The notes under the pieces: generated by a model
Databases searched by the model: none
The model's input: only the letters and a program-made list of their open reading frames with translations
What the model was told of the DNA's origin: nothing
In this document: positions 8,197 to 17,401 of the stretch, one piece after another
Layout: each line of letters begins with the position of its first letter
Numbering within the stretch: position 1 is the first letter of the stretch
Made by a program: the position numbers and the translations under genes
NCBI GenBank assembly: GCA_949297365.1
Contig: CASFSL010000010.1
Location: 1 to 57,208 of the forward strand
Reading direction: 5' to 3'
From: an uncultured Bacteroidales bacterium
GTDB lineage: Bacteria; Bacteroidota; Bacteroidia; Bacteroidales; UBA932
Length of the DNA: 57,208 nucleotides

Positions 8197-9666
8197 ATGC
8201 AGATTTATACCAATTCGCCGATCATCGAGGGACTGACGTTCGATGACGTGCTTCTTATACCCGCACACTCCGATGTCCTTCCGCGTGAAGTGGATGTTAC
8301 CACTAAACTGACCAGGGAGATAACCCTGCACACGCCTATCGTGTCCGCCGCCATGGATACGGTGACTGAGGCCGACCTGGCCATAGCCATTGCCCGTGAG
8401 GGCGGTATCGGAGTAATACACAAAAATATGCCCATCAATGTGCAGATGGAGCAGGTGCGCAAGGTCAAGAGGGCCGAGAACGGCATGATCTACGATCCCG
8501 TGACCATCCGCGACAACGCCACCGTGGGAGACGCTCTTAAGATAATGAGCGAGAACCATATCGGCGGCATACCGGTAGTGGATGCCCAGGGAATGCTCTG
8601 CGGTATCGTCACCAACAGGGATCTCCGTTTCCAGGACAATCCCAAGACCCCCATCAGTGAAGTGATGACCAAGGAGAACCTGATCACCACTACTGACGGC
8701 AGCAATCTTAAGGAGGCCACCGACCTTTTGAGAAGATACAAGATCGAGAAGCTGCTTGTGGTGGACAAGAACGGCAAGCTGGCCGGCCTGATCACCTACA
8801 AGGACATCATGAAGATCAAGGACAATCCTATCGCCAGCAAGGACTCCAAGGGCCGTCTGCTCGTGGCGGCAGCCGTAGGCATCAACTCGGAGACGATAGA
8901 CAAGGTGGAGATGCTGATGAGCGTGGAGCCGGACGCACTGGTGTTCGATACGGCTCACGGTCATTCGGAGGGTGTGCTGAGGGTGCTGAGGACTGTCCGT
9001 CAGAAATTCCCCGACCTGCAGATTATAGCCGGAAATATCGCTACCGGCGAGGCTGCCGCAGCGTTGAAAGAGTGCGGAGTGGATGCCGTCAAGGTAGGTA
9101 TCGGCCCGGGCTCCATCTGTACGACCCGCATCATCGCCGGAGTGGGTGTGCCCCAGCTTTCGGCTGTCATGATGGCCGCCGAGGCCCTCAAGGGTTCAGG
9201 CATTCCGATTATCGCCGACGGAGGTATCCGCTATTCGGGTGATATCGTCAAGGCTCTGGCCGCCGGCGCGGACACCATCATGGCCGGCTCGCTTTTCGCC
9301 GGAGTCGAGGAGTCGCCCGGAGAGACCATCATCCTCAACGGCCGTAAGTTCAAGTCCTACCGCGGTATGGGTTCTCTTGAAGCCATGCAGCTCGGTTCCA
9401 AGGACCGTTATTTCCAGGATATGGAAGAGGACATCAAGAAACTCGTACCGGAGGGTATCGTGGCCCAGGTTCCTTACAAGGGTACTCTGTCCGAGGTGGT
9501 GTACCAGCTCATAGGCGGTCTCCGCGCAGGTATGGGTTACTGCGGAGCGCACAATCTTGCGGAGCTCAAGAAAGCCCGCTTCGTGCGCATCACGGCGGCA
9601 GGTATGGCCGAGAGCCATCCTCACGACGTTACCATCACACGCGAGGCTCCCAACTACAGCAGATAA
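8197..9666 (+). CDS. guaB: Inosine-5'-monophosphate dehydrogenase
   Basis: This 489-residue enzyme converts IMP to XMP with NAD+, the committed step to GMP. The barrel core is interrupted by two CBS domains at about residues 95-210 ([16 protein letters not shown] and [17 protein letters not shown]), which in relatives bind adenine or guanine nucleotides and tune activity. The active-site loop [11 protein letters not shown] holds the catalytic Cys at 308, with [11 protein letters not shown] and the flexible-flap region following. Length and motif order are fully typical of bacterial GuaB. It sits in a co-directional run with 12 and 15 base gaps on each side, leading into envelope foldase genes. 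Confidence 0.98.
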   Translation: MQIYTNSPIIEGLTFDDVLLIPAHSDVLPREVDVTTKLTREITLHTPIVSAAMDTVTEADLAIAIAREGGIGVIHKNMPINVQMEQVRKVKRAENGMIYDPVTIRDNATVGDALKIMSENHIGGIPVVDAQGMLCGIVTNRDLRFQDNPKTPISEVMTKENLITTTDGSNLKEATDLLRRYKIEKLLVVDKNGKLAGLITYKDIMKIKDNPIASKDSKGRLLVAAAVGINSETIDKVEMLMSVEPDALVFDTAHGHSEGVLRVLRTVRQKFPDLQIIAGNIATGEAAAALKECGVDAVKVGIGPGSICTTRIIAGVGVPQLSAVMMAAEALKGSGIPIIADGGIRYSGDIVKALAAGADTIMAGSLFAGVEESPGETIILNGRKFKSYRGMGSLEAMQLGSKDRYFQDMEEDIKKLVPEGIVAQVPYKGTLSEVVYQLIGGLRAGMGYCGAHNLAELKKARFVRITAAGMAESHPHDVTITREAPNYSR

Positions 9667-9681
9667 GGATTACTGGAAACG

Positions 9682-10530
9682 ATGAGAAAGGCTCTCCTGA
9701 TCATAACGTTTCTTGCGGCAATATCGTCCTGCCGGCTCTATGACAGACTATTCAAAGGGGATGTCGTTGCGAGGGCCGGCAGGGACGTTTTGTATGAGAG
9801 CGATGTGGAGGCCTTGAACATCACCGGCTTCTCTGCTGAGGACAGTGCCCGGATAGTGGAGCGTTACATCATGTCCTGGGCCAAGAACAGGCTGTTGCTG
9901 GACATGGCCGAGAGCCAGCTTTCGAAAGCCGACAGGGATGTGGAGGCGCAGCTGGAGGAATACCGTCAGCAGCTTCTGGTTTACAGGTATGAGCAGAAAT
10001 ATGTGGAACAGCGTCTGGATACGGTGGTCTCCGAGCAGGAGTATCTGGATTTCTATGAGGCCAATCCGGCCAGTTTCACGACTCATGTCCCGCTTATGAA
10101 GGGCCGGTACATCAAGATGAGCGACAATTCCCCCAATCTCAATCCGGTCAAGTCTCTTTACCGTTCCAGGATTGAGGAAGACATGGACAGACTGGAGCAA
10201 TTGTGCTATACATCAGCGGAGAAATATTATTTTTTCGAAGACTGGGTGGGGCTTGACGCAGTCGTGGAAGGAACGGGCCTGGATGTGCAGGAACTGGCCA
10301 GAGTGTTGGAAAACAGATCTTACCTGGAGAAGGATTTTCTTGGCTATACTTACCTGATATTAGTGGATGACTATGTCCCTGCGGGGAGTCTGGCCCCATA
10401 TGAATACTGCAGGGAGAGGATAAGAAACCACATTCTCAACAGAAGAAAGCAGGCACTCGTGACCAGTTTGGAACGAAATCTGCTTAATGACGCTATAGTT
10501 TCCGAAAAGTTTGTTATTTATACCAGATAG
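9682..10530 (+). CDS. SurA-N-like periplasmic chaperone lipoprotein without a visible PPIase domain
   Basis: The protein (282 residues) starts with a lipoprotein signal whose lipobox is AAISSC, cysteine at residue 17. The mature part is helical, with VARAGRDVLYESDVEAL resembling the N-terminal segment of SurA-like foldases, a long helical stretch (ADRDVEAQLEEYRQQLLVYRYEQ cut here by positions 94-116), and a C-terminal REDIRNHILN-like region (actual RERIRNHILNRRKQA). I see no complete parvulin signature. It lies 3 bases upstream of a two-parvulin foldase gene, so the likely role is chaperoning of outer-membrane proteins together with that neighbour. The assignment to the SurA/PpiC chaperone superfamily is an inference from context and weak similarity. 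Confidence 0.65.
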   Translation: MRKALLIITFLAAISSCRLYDRLFKGDVVARAGRDVLYESDVEALNITGFSAEDSARIVERYIMSWAKNRLLLDMAESQLSKADRDVEAQLEEYRQQLLVYRYEQKYVEQRLDTVVSEQEYLDFYEANPASFTTHVPLMKGRYIKMSDNSPNLNPVKSLYRSRIEEDMDRLEQLCYTSAEKYYFFEDWVGLDAVVEGTGLDVQELARVLENRSYLEKDFLGYTYLILVDDYVPAGSLAPYEYCRERIRNHILNRRKQALVTSLERNLLNDAIVSEKFVIYTR

Positions 10531-10533
10531 TAT

Positions 10534-11922
10534 ATGAAGATAAAGGAGATATTGACAGCGGCCCTGTTGTCGGCGGCAGTCCTGATGATGTCGGGAAAGG
10601 CAGTGTCTGCCCAGAAATACGAGGGTGGACTTATTGACAAGACCGTCGCTTTGGTCGGCAACAGTGTGATCCTGCTTTCTCAGGTTGAGTCGGAGGCCAT
10701 ATATATGCAGACCATGGGCTATGTCACTGACCGGAACCTGCGGTGCGAGGTGCTGGAGAACATCATGGTGACCAAACTGTTCTATACGCAGGCGGTGCTG
10801 GACAGTCTGGCGGTCAATCCTGATATGGTGGACGCCATGCTCAACCAGAGGGTGGATGAGGTTCTTACAAAACTGGGCGGAGAAAAGGCGGCCGAGGAAT
10901 ATTTCAAAAAACCTCTTCATGTGCTGCGGGAAGAGTGGAGAGAACAGATACTGGAACAGAATCTTGCAAGCGAGATGAGGAGGACTATTGCCGGCAAGGT
11001 CGGTGATGTGACACCGAAGGAAGTGGAGCGTTTTTACAAGCGTACATCCAAGGACAGTCTGCCTGTCATTCCTACCCAGTATAAGATCAGTGAGATTACG
11101 TTGTATCCCAATGTGGAACGGGCTGAGCTGGCGGCGCGGGAGAGATTGCTGGAGTTCCGCCAGAGAGTTATGGACGGGGAGAAATTCTCCCTGCTGGCTA
11201 CGCTTTATTCCGAGGATCCCGGAAGTGCCATGCGCGGCGGAGAGCTGGGCATGTCATCCAAGTCCTTATTCTGGCCCGAATTCAGTGATGCGGCTATGTC
11301 CTTGAAGCCGGGGCAGGTCTCTTCAATAGTCAAGACCCCTAACGGCTACCACCTCATCCAGCTGATAGCCAGGGATGGAGATATGTTCAACGCAAGACAT
11401 ATCCTTCTGAAACCGAGATATACGGCGGAGGACAGGGATTCGGCATTTATCCGTCTGGATTCCATACGCAATGCGGTCCTGGCGGACAGTATAACTTTTG
11501 AGCAGGCCGCCAAGAAATTCTCCCAGGATCCGCTGACCAGGACCAATGGCGGACTTGTCCCGGATGTGGAGACCGGAGCACCGTTTATAGACATTGACAA
11601 GCTCAAGCCGGAGGAATACAATGTTCTTAAGAATATGAAGCCGGGAGAGATATCCCGTCCGATCGAGTCTACGGACAATGAGAGCAGGGCGGGAATGGCT
11701 GCGGGCAATACGGCTTATAAGATAATCCGTCTGGATGAGATAAGGGAGGCTCATACGCCTACTTTCAATCAGGATTTCGACATCCTGCTCAATATGGCCA
11801 CCAACCAGAAGGCCGAAGAAGCTGTGGAGGCGTTTGTCAACGATAAGATAGGTACAATATATATCGTGATAGATCCTCTTTTCCAGAAATGTGTATTTCA
11901 GCGGGACGGATGGGTGAAATGA
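10534..11922 (+). CDS. Periplasmic SurA/PpiC-type peptidyl-prolyl isomerase
   Basis: This 462-residue protein has a cleavable signal peptide ending near AVSA-QK (residue 26) and the SurA N-terminal chaperone region (DKTVALVGNSVILLSQVE). Two parvulin domains follow: the first near 170-275, with LATLYSEDPGSAMRGGELG and the TPNGYHLIQL strand, and the second near 280-395, with NARHILLKPRYTAED, the KFSQDP motif and NGGLVPDVE. SurA proteins escort unfolded barrel proteins across the periplasm. The gene follows a related lipoprotein by 3 bases and overlaps the OstA-like gene by 4 bases (ATGA), which implies translational coupling. Confidence 0.92.
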   Translation: MKIKEILTAALLSAAVLMMSGKAVSAQKYEGGLIDKTVALVGNSVILLSQVESEAIYMQTMGYVTDRNLRCEVLENIMVTKLFYTQAVLDSLAVNPDMVDAMLNQRVDEVLTKLGGEKAAEEYFKKPLHVLREEWREQILEQNLASEMRRTIAGKVGDVTPKEVERFYKRTSKDSLPVIPTQYKISEITLYPNVERAELAARERLLEFRQRVMDGEKFSLLATLYSEDPGSAMRGGELGMSSKSLFWPEFSDAAMSLKPGQVSSIVKTPNGYHLIQLIARDGDMFNARHILLKPRYTAEDRDSAFIRLDSIRNAVLADSITFEQAAKKFSQDPLTRTNGGLVPDVETGAPFIDIDKLKPEEYNVLKNMKPGEISRPIESTDNESRAGMAAGNTAYKIIRLDEIREAHTPTFNQDFDILLNMATNQKAEEAVEAFVNDKIGTIYIVIDPLFQKCVFQRDGWVK

Positions 11923-13928
11923 GGCGGATTCTGAGTTTGGCGTTTTTTCTGACACTGTGGTTCGCAGTGTCGTACGGCCAGGAAAGCCGGGACAGCCTGG
12001 TACGTCTGCTATCGGCGGACAAGGCCCGTCTGGTGGAGATGAACGGCAAGGCTTACCGCAAGGTGGTGGGTGATGCGGTGTTTTTCCACAACAACACGTA
12101 TCTGAAGTGTGACAGCGCGTACTGGAATGTGGACGACGAGTACATAGATGCCATAGGCTCTGTCCGGATAGAACAGGAGAACACAGTTCTTACCGGGGAC
12201 AGTATCCGTTATGTGATAGCGGAGAACACGGCCAAGTTCCGAGGTCATCTGGTGGAACTGGTGGACAGAGACAGCAACGTTCTAAGAACCAATTATCTGG
12301 ATTACAATACGAAAGACAGTATCGCTTTCTTTTACCGTGGCGGAGCGATGAAGGACGGGGACGGCAATGTGATAGAGAGTCTTACGGGACGCTATCAGTC
12401 CAGGATAGAGCAGTTTGATTTCATCGGTCAGGTGGAGATGTTCTCGGACTCACTGTTCTTCGTATGCGATACGCTTTATTATTATGCGGACAGGGACCTG
12501 GCCGAGTTCTACGGACATACGGGGGGCTGGTATGACCTCAATCATATATCCTCCGGCGCGGGCTGGTACGACAGGTCTTCGGAAAAGTTTTTCTTTACGC
12601 GGGATGTATACGGACTTACGGAGGATTACGAACTTTGGTGTGACTCGCTGAATTATGACAGGTATGCGGAGTATGCCCTGCTGCTGGGCAATGTTCAGCT
12701 GCTGGATACGGTGGACAATGCCATAACCCTCGCAGGCGAGCTGCGGTACTGGAACGAGCCGCGCAGGGCGGAACTTTACCGGGATCCGGCAGTGGTCATG
12801 ATAAACGAGGAGGAGGGTGGAGTCAGGGACTCTATCTTCCTTGCATCCGATACCTTGATTTATTATACCAAGCGGATGTGTGATGTGGACAGTGCGGTGG
12901 TCGCGTCCGCCAAGGAAAGACGGGAGTCCGCTCTGGTGGATCCTCTGGCTCCGAAGACATCCGGCAACGGTGCATCAGGTGGAACGGAACAGGCATCAGG
13001 GTCTCAGTCATCCGGCACACCCGGAGCGACGATGACAAGTGACTCACAGACGGTGACAGATTCACTTACTGCGGCAGATTCTGTTGCTGCCGCTGATTCT
13101 CAGGCAATAACAGACTCTCTTGCAGTAACGGACTCTCTTGCTGAGACAGATTCGTTGGCTGTGACGGATTCTCTTGCTGTCGCTGATTCATTGACGGTGG
13201 CACCTCCTGATACGACGCAGGTGGACTTTGTGGAGGCCTATCATCATGTCAGGATATACAAGAGCGATGTGCAGGTGCTTTGTGATTCCCTGCTCTTCTG
13301 CTCGATAGACTCTATAGCCAGGCTCTTCACTGACCCTGTGCTCTGGTATGAGATAGAGAGCCAGATAACGGCGGACAGTATGCAGTTTCTTATGCGTAAC
13401 GGGACATTGGACAAGGGACTGCTTTTCGCGAACTGTTTTGTAATCTCGGAAGAGGAGCCGGGGCAGTACTATCATCAGATAAAGTCCCCGGAGATGACAG
13501 GCTATTTCAAGGACGGTCAGATAGCCCGCTTTGATGCCCTCGGCGGTGTGACGGCCATGTTCTATGTGGCGGAAGACTCTGTGGTGACGACTATGAATCA
13601 GAAGGAATGCCGTATAATGACCGGCAGGATGAAGGACGGTCAGGTGCAGCGGATACTTTATACCGAGAATATCACCAGTGATGTATATCCCGTGAAGGAC
13701 CTGACCCCTGAGATGATGACGCTCAGAAACTTCAACTGGATGCCGGACAAGCGGCCGGCCACAAGGTTCAGCGTGACGGACAGATACATACATCCGTCCG
13801 GTAGAAAATACACAGTGCCGTCGCCGGATTTCCCGCGTTTCAAATATGCGGAAAAGTATTTCACCGGTTACATGGATCAGGTTATGGCTGAGATAACTGC
13901 CCGCAAGCCACTAATTTGGATTGAATGA
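11919..13928 (+). CDS. OstA/LptD-N-like outer-membrane biogenesis protein
   Basis: The start at 11919 forms an ATGA overlap with the upstream stop and gives a clean signal peptide (MRRILSLAFFLTLWF...SYGQ); a longer frame exists but its N-terminus is implausible. The mature protein of about 650 residues is built of beta-rich, repeating strands such as GDAVFFHNNTYLKCDSAYW, DAIGSVRIEQENTVLTGD and DFIGQVEMFSDSLFF, typical of the OstA/LptA beta-jellyroll. A low-complexity linker (residues about 345-435) includes nine DSxxxx units and splits two OstA-like halves. By family, the protein would bind or guide lipopolysaccharide across the periplasm. The coupling to SurA-like foldases supports a role in outer-membrane assembly. 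The precise role in Bacteroidales is not established. Confidence 0.85.
   Translation: MRRILSLAFFLTLWFAVSYGQESRDSLVRLLSADKARLVEMNGKAYRKVVGDAVFFHNNTYLKCDSAYWNVDDEYIDAIGSVRIEQENTVLTGDSIRYVIAENTAKFRGHLVELVDRDSNVLRTNYLDYNTKDSIAFFYRGGAMKDGDGNVIESLTGRYQSRIEQFDFIGQVEMFSDSLFFVCDTLYYYADRDLAEFYGHTGGWYDLNHISSGAGWYDRSSEKFFFTRDVYGLTEDYELWCDSLNYDRYAEYALLLGNVQLLDTVDNAITLAGELRYWNEPRRAELYRDPAVVMINEEEGGVRDSIFLASDTLIYYTKRMCDVDSAVVASAKERRESALVDPLAPKTSGNGASGGTEQASGSQSSGTPGATMTSDSQTVTDSLTAADSVAAADSQAITDSLAVTDSLAETDSLAVTDSLAVADSLTVAPPDTTQVDFVEAYHHVRIYKSDVQVLCDSLLFCSIDSIARLFTDPVLWYEIESQITADSMQFLMRNGTLDKGLLFANCFVISEEEPGQYYHQIKSPEMTGYFKDGQIARFDALGGVTAMFYVAEDSVVTTMNQKECRIMTGRMKDGQVQRILYTENITSDVYPVKDLTPEMMTLRNFNWMPDKRPATRFSVTDRYIHPSGRKYTVPSPDFPRFKYAEKYFTGYMDQVMAEITARKPLIWIE
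13041..13202 (+). repeat. Nine degenerate 18-base units encoding DSxxxx hexapeptides
   Basis: In frame within the OstA-like gene, nine consecutive hexapeptides each begin with Asp-Ser (for example DSLAVT, DSLAET, DSLAVA). The nucleotide units differ mostly by synonymous or conservative changes, so the array is old or repeatedly remodelled. Confidence 0.85.
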
Positions 13929-13961
13929 CCTATAAAGGAAGGCCAACTGCGTATATCCCTC

Positions 13962-14005
13962 GGGGAAAGTGCCGTGCTTTCCCGCGAAAATGGTTCACTT
14001 TCCCC
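13962..14005. repeat. 44-base palindromic repeat, copy B
   Basis: GGGGAAAGTG (13962-13971) and CACTTTCCCC (13996-14005) are perfect 10-base inverted arms around a 24-base centre that is nearly identical to that of copy C. Confidence 0.85.
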
Positions 14006-14019
14006 TGTGTGGTGTTCTT

Positions 14020-14126
14020 ATGAAAATCCAGCAGTCGAAAAGACCAGGCCCTCCCACCGCTTCGCGGCGGGCCCCTCCCTCTAGAGCCGAGGGCGGCTAG
14101 TCTTTTCTCGTTGCTGGAATTTTCAT
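14020..14126. repeat. 107-base composite hairpin with nested stems
   Basis: The outer arms, ATGAAAAT.CCAGCA and its complement TGCTGGAATTTTCAT, continue into GAAAAGAC with GTCTTTTC, giving a long imperfect stem. The interior has nested GC-rich stems: CCGC (14057-14060) with GCGG (14064-14067), and CCCTC with GAGGG near 14076 and 14089. The TCCAGCA boundary is shared with the two-hairpin element nearby. It could be a structured RNA, a transposon remnant or a transcription barrier. Confidence 0.7.
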
Positions 14127-14170
14127 AGAGTCTATGCTGTCAGGTTCTTAAAGAGGGTGAATGGGGTGCG

Positions 14171-14214
14171 GGGAAAAGTGCCGGGCTTTCCCGCGAAAAC
14201 GGTTCACTTTCCCC
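14171..14214. repeat. 44-base palindromic repeat, copy C
   Basis: GGGAAAAGTG (14171-14180) and CACTTTCCCC (14205-14214) flank a 24-base centre, the same geometry as the other copies, with one mismatch between arms. Confidence 0.85.
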
Positions 14215-14237
14215 CACGGCATGAGACTTCTGGGGAG

Positions 14238-14409
14238 GTCCAGCAGGGTATGCTTGAGGAAGTGCTTAATATACAGGTGCTTTGAAAAAGAGCATCTGCT
14301 GGACCTGGGGTGAAATGGCAGTTTTATGGTGAAAAACGGGCAGTCCAGCAAATCGCCAAAATATATACGACTAACAATCAATGTGATACATTTGAACAGC
14401 GTGCTGGAC
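14238..14409. repeat. Two-hairpin GTCCAGCA element, copy 2
   Basis: GTCCAGCA at 14238 pairs with TGCTGGAC at 14297, and GTCCAGCA at 14343 with TGCTGGAC at 14402. Both pairs are spaced 59 bases start to start, exactly as in copy 1 (3550-3731). The spacer between the two hairpins is 10 bases shorter than in copy 1. Confidence 0.75.
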
Positions 14410-14595
14410 ATTGTAAAAGTACTTATTAAGCCTGTTTTTTGCGGAACGACACTTTCCCACGTGGTCTGGGAAGGGCAGGATATCAAATGGCGGCATTGAT
14501 GTCATCGGATATTCCGCCCCTTTCTCTTTCTCCGTTTTGATGCTGATTCATGGTGACAGACTCTGTGGAAAGGGTGGATTTTTCAGATATTTTGC

Positions 14596-14603
14596 TACCT
14601 TTG
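14596..14603 (+). promoter_or_regulatory. hut operon promoter -7 box
   Basis: TACCTTTG matches the -7 consensus and lies 30 bases before the hutH ATG. The -33 region is not a clear match. Confidence 0.6.
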
Positions 14604-14633
14604 TAGTTTAAATGCAATTTAAATTACAAAAGT

Positions 14634-16130
14634 ATGATACAGTTTGATATAGATAAGCTGAACCACTCGCTGGACGAGGTCAGGGCTCTGCTTGATCCCC
14701 AGTGCAGGTTACATCTCGGAGAAGAATCCAAAAAGAGAATCGCAAAATGCCGCAACTATCTGGATGAGCGCATGAAGAACCAGAAAGCGCCCATCTACGG
14801 CGTGACCACCGGCTTCGGCTCGCTGTGCAATGTGTCCGTGGACAAGGACCAGCTCTCACAGCTCCAGAAGAACCTGGTGATGTCCCACTCCTGCGGCGTT
14901 GGCGAGGAGGTAAGGCCCGAGATTGTGCGTCTGATGATCGCCCTGAAAGTGAAGTCGCTCTCATACGGCTACTCCGGAGTGAGAGTCGAGACGGTAGAGA
15001 GGCTGGTGGACTTCTTCAACGAGGGCATCACTCCCGTCGTATATCAGCAGGGCTCTCTCGGAGCATCCGGCGACCTGGCTCCTCTGGCCAATATGTGTCT
15101 GCCTCTGCTGGGCCTGGGTGAGTTCGACTACAAGGGCAAAAGGTATCCCGGCAGCGAGCTTGAGAAGATGTTCGGCTGGAAGCCTCTGACCCTGGCGTCC
15201 AAGGAGGGTCTGGCTCTGCTGAACGGCACCCAGTTCATGCTGGCCCACGCCGTATGGTGCATCATCAGGGCAGAGCACATATCCGCAGCCGCCGACAAGA
15301 TAGCCACTGTATCCCTTGAGGCCTTCAACGGCCGCAAGGAGCCGTTCACTCCCGGCGTACATGCTGTACGTCCCCACAAGGGTCAGATGGAGACGGCCCG
15401 CGTCATCCTCGGCTACCTGCAGGGCAGCCAGCTGATCGACGGCCCCGGCAAGGAAGTTCAGGATCCCTATTCGTTCCGCTGCGTGCCTCAGGTACACGGA
15501 GCGTCGAAGGATGCCATCGCATACGTGGAGAGCGTGTTCATGACCGAGGTCAACAGCGCGACCGACAACCCGACCGTTCTGCCTGACGAGGATCAGGTCA
15601 TCTCCGCCGGCAACTTCCACGGTCAGCCTCTGTCCATAACCCTGGATTTCCTGGCTATAGCCCTGGCCGAGCTAGGCTCTATCTCAGAACGCCGTACCTA
15701 TCAGCTCATATCAGGCAAGAGAGGCCTGCCTTCGTTCCTGGTGGCCAAGTCCGGTCTTAACTCCGGCTTCATGATTCCGCAGTATGCCGCCGCTTCAGTA
15801 GTAAGCCAGAACAAGCAGCTCTGCACTCCCTGCGTGGTGGATACCATCGACTCCTCACAGGGTCAGGAGGATCATGTCAGCATGGGTGCCAACGCCGCCA
15901 CCAAGTGTGTGCGCGTGGTCGAGAACGTGGAGAAGATCCTCGGTATCGAGATGCTCAACGCCGCCCAGGCCCTGGAGTTCCGTCACCGCGCCGGTGCCGG
16001 CAAGTCATCACCCGTGATCGAGAAGTTCTTCGAGGATTACCGCAAGGAGGTTCCTTTCATCGAGGAGGATACGGTGATGTACACCAGGATCAAGGACTCA
16101 ATTGATTTTATCAGAAAGGCAGAATTTTAA
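14634..16130 (+). CDS. hutH: Histidine ammonia-lyase
   Basis: This 498-residue enzyme deaminates L-histidine to urocanate, the first step of histidine degradation. The Ala-Ser-Gly triad that cyclises to the MIO electrophile is at residues 144-146 (QQGSLGASGDLAPLANM). Other lyase-family signatures are GVTTGFGSL near residue 56, LLNGTQ, the QDPYSFRC motif and the C-terminal GAGK segment. The length is normal for HutH. It is the first gene of a run hutH-hutI-ftcD; the next enzyme of the pathway, urocanate hydratase (hutU), is not in this window. The stop lies 2 bases before hutI. Confidence 0.97.
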   Translation: MIQFDIDKLNHSLDEVRALLDPQCRLHLGEESKKRIAKCRNYLDERMKNQKAPIYGVTTGFGSLCNVSVDKDQLSQLQKNLVMSHSCGVGEEVRPEIVRLMIALKVKSLSYGYSGVRVETVERLVDFFNEGITPVVYQQGSLGASGDLAPLANMCLPLLGLGEFDYKGKRYPGSELEKMFGWKPLTLASKEGLALLNGTQFMLAHAVWCIIRAEHISAAADKIATVSLEAFNGRKEPFTPGVHAVRPHKGQMETARVILGYLQGSQLIDGPGKEVQDPYSFRCVPQVHGASKDAIAYVESVFMTEVNSATDNPTVLPDEDQVISAGNFHGQPLSITLDFLAIALAELGSISERRTYQLISGKRGLPSFLVAKSGLNSGFMIPQYAAASVVSQNKQLCTPCVVDTIDSSQGQEDHVSMGANAATKCVRVVENVEKILGIEMLNAAQALEFRHRAGAGKSSPVIEKFFEDYRKEVPFIEEDTVMYTRIKDSIDFIRKAEF

Positions 16131-16132
16131 CG

Positions 16133-17398
16133 ATGTCGCTTTTTGTTAAAAATATAAAAAGGCTCGTCGGCGTAAGGCAGGAAGCTCCGCAGTCTCCCCT
16201 GAAAGGCAAGGAGATGGAGACTCTGCCCTGCCTCGACAATGCCTGGCTGCTGACCGAAGGAGACCGGATAAAGGCTTTCGGAGAGATGAGCGGCACTGCC
16301 CCGGAGACTATCGGGGCTATGGAGGACGGTGCGGACGGAGTAATCGACGCCGCAGGCCGGATGGTGTTCCCCTCTTACTGCGACTCGCACACGCATCTGG
16401 TATATGCCGGCAGCCGCGAGATGGAGTTCATGGACAAGCTCCGCGGTCTGTCGTACCAGGAGATAGCCCGCCGGGGAGGCGGTATCCTGAACTCGGTGGA
16501 GCTGCTGCACAATACCCCGGAGGACGACCTTCTGCGTCAGACGCTGGTCAGGGCATGGGAGATCATCTCCCTCGGTACCGGGGCCGTGGAGATCAAGAGC
16601 GGCTACGGCCTGACCGTGGAGGACGAGGTCAAGATGCTCCGCGTGGCCCGCAGGGTGGGCGAGGAGACCCCTCTCAGGGTGCGCACTACATTCCTGGGTG
16701 CCCACGCCGTGCCCGCCAGGTATAAGGGCAACCGCGAGGGCTATGTGGATGAGATCATCCGCGACATCATGCCCGCCGTGGCGGCCGAAGGACTGGCCGA
16801 CTATGTGGACATCTTCGTGGAGGAGGGCTTTTTCACAGTGGAGGATGCCAGCCGTATATTCGATGCGGCCGCCAGGTACGGTATGCAGCCGAAGGTACAC
16901 GCCAACCAGATGAGTTTTTCCGGCGGAGTACAGGTCGGAGTCAAGTACGGTGCGGCCTCTGTGGACCATCTGGAGTTCACCGGCCCCGAGGAGTTCAGGG
17001 TCCTGCAGGACAGCGGCACCATAGCGACCCTCCTTCCGGGCGCGACATTCTTCCTGGACATGGATTATCCCAAGGCCAAGCAGATGCTGGAGTACGACCT
17101 TCCGCTCGCCATAGCCTCCAACTACAACCCGGGCTCATGCCCTTCCGGGGACATGAAGTTCATGATGGCCCTGGCCATGATCAAGATGCGCCTGACGCCC
17201 GAGACGGTGCTCAACGCCGCCACGGTCAACGGCTCGTTCGCCATGGGGACAGCCGCCGAGTACGGTTCGATAACCCCCGGCAAGAAGGCCTCGTTCTTCA
17301 TTACCAAGGAGATACCTTCCTATGAGTTCGTGCCGTATTCATTTACCTCGCAGCTTATAGAAGAGATAGTATTGAATGGAAAAATAATTAATAGATAA
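16133..17398 (+). CDS. hutI: Imidazolonepropionase
   Basis: This 421-residue amidohydrolase opens the ring of imidazolone-propionate to N-formimino-L-glutamate. The metal-binding HxH is in CDSHTHLVYAGSRE near residue 84, followed by the family segment GGGILNSVE, the TTFLGAHAVP strand, the HANQMS and VDHLEF metal and substrate residues, and NPGSCPSGDMKFMM near the C-terminus. Length and order match HutI. It needs the product of hutU, which must be encoded elsewhere. It follows hutH by 2 bases and precedes ftcD by 3 bases, so the three genes are surely co-transcribed. Confidence 0.97.
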   Translation: MSLFVKNIKRLVGVRQEAPQSPLKGKEMETLPCLDNAWLLTEGDRIKAFGEMSGTAPETIGAMEDGADGVIDAAGRMVFPSYCDSHTHLVYAGSREMEFMDKLRGLSYQEIARRGGGILNSVELLHNTPEDDLLRQTLVRAWEIISLGTGAVEIKSGYGLTVEDEVKMLRVARRVGEETPLRVRTTFLGAHAVPARYKGNREGYVDEIIRDIMPAVAAEGLADYVDIFVEEGFFTVEDASRIFDAAARYGMQPKVHANQMSFSGGVQVGVKYGAASVDHLEFTGPEEFRVLQDSGTIATLLPGATFFLDMDYPKAKQMLEYDLPLAIASNYNPGSCPSGDMKFMMALAMIKMRLTPETVLNAATVNGSFAMGTAAEYGSITPGKKASFFITKEIPSYEFVPYSFTSQLIEEIVLNGKIINR

Positions 17399-17401
17399 AT
17401 C

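Larger units (their letters stand above)
13929..14633. other. Repeat-rich gap upstream of hutH, no gene seen
   Basis: About 700 bases hold two 44-base palindromes, a 107-base composite hairpin and a two-hairpin GTCCAGCA element in tight succession, then the hutH promoter. The 112-codon minus-strand frame at 14148-14486 runs over the repeats and lacks any known motif. Confidence 0.7.

Noticed and set aside
13041-13202. A CRISPR-like array
   Set aside because: The units are contiguous, coding and degenerate, with no constant repeat and spacer pattern. No CRISPR array or cas gene is visible in the window.
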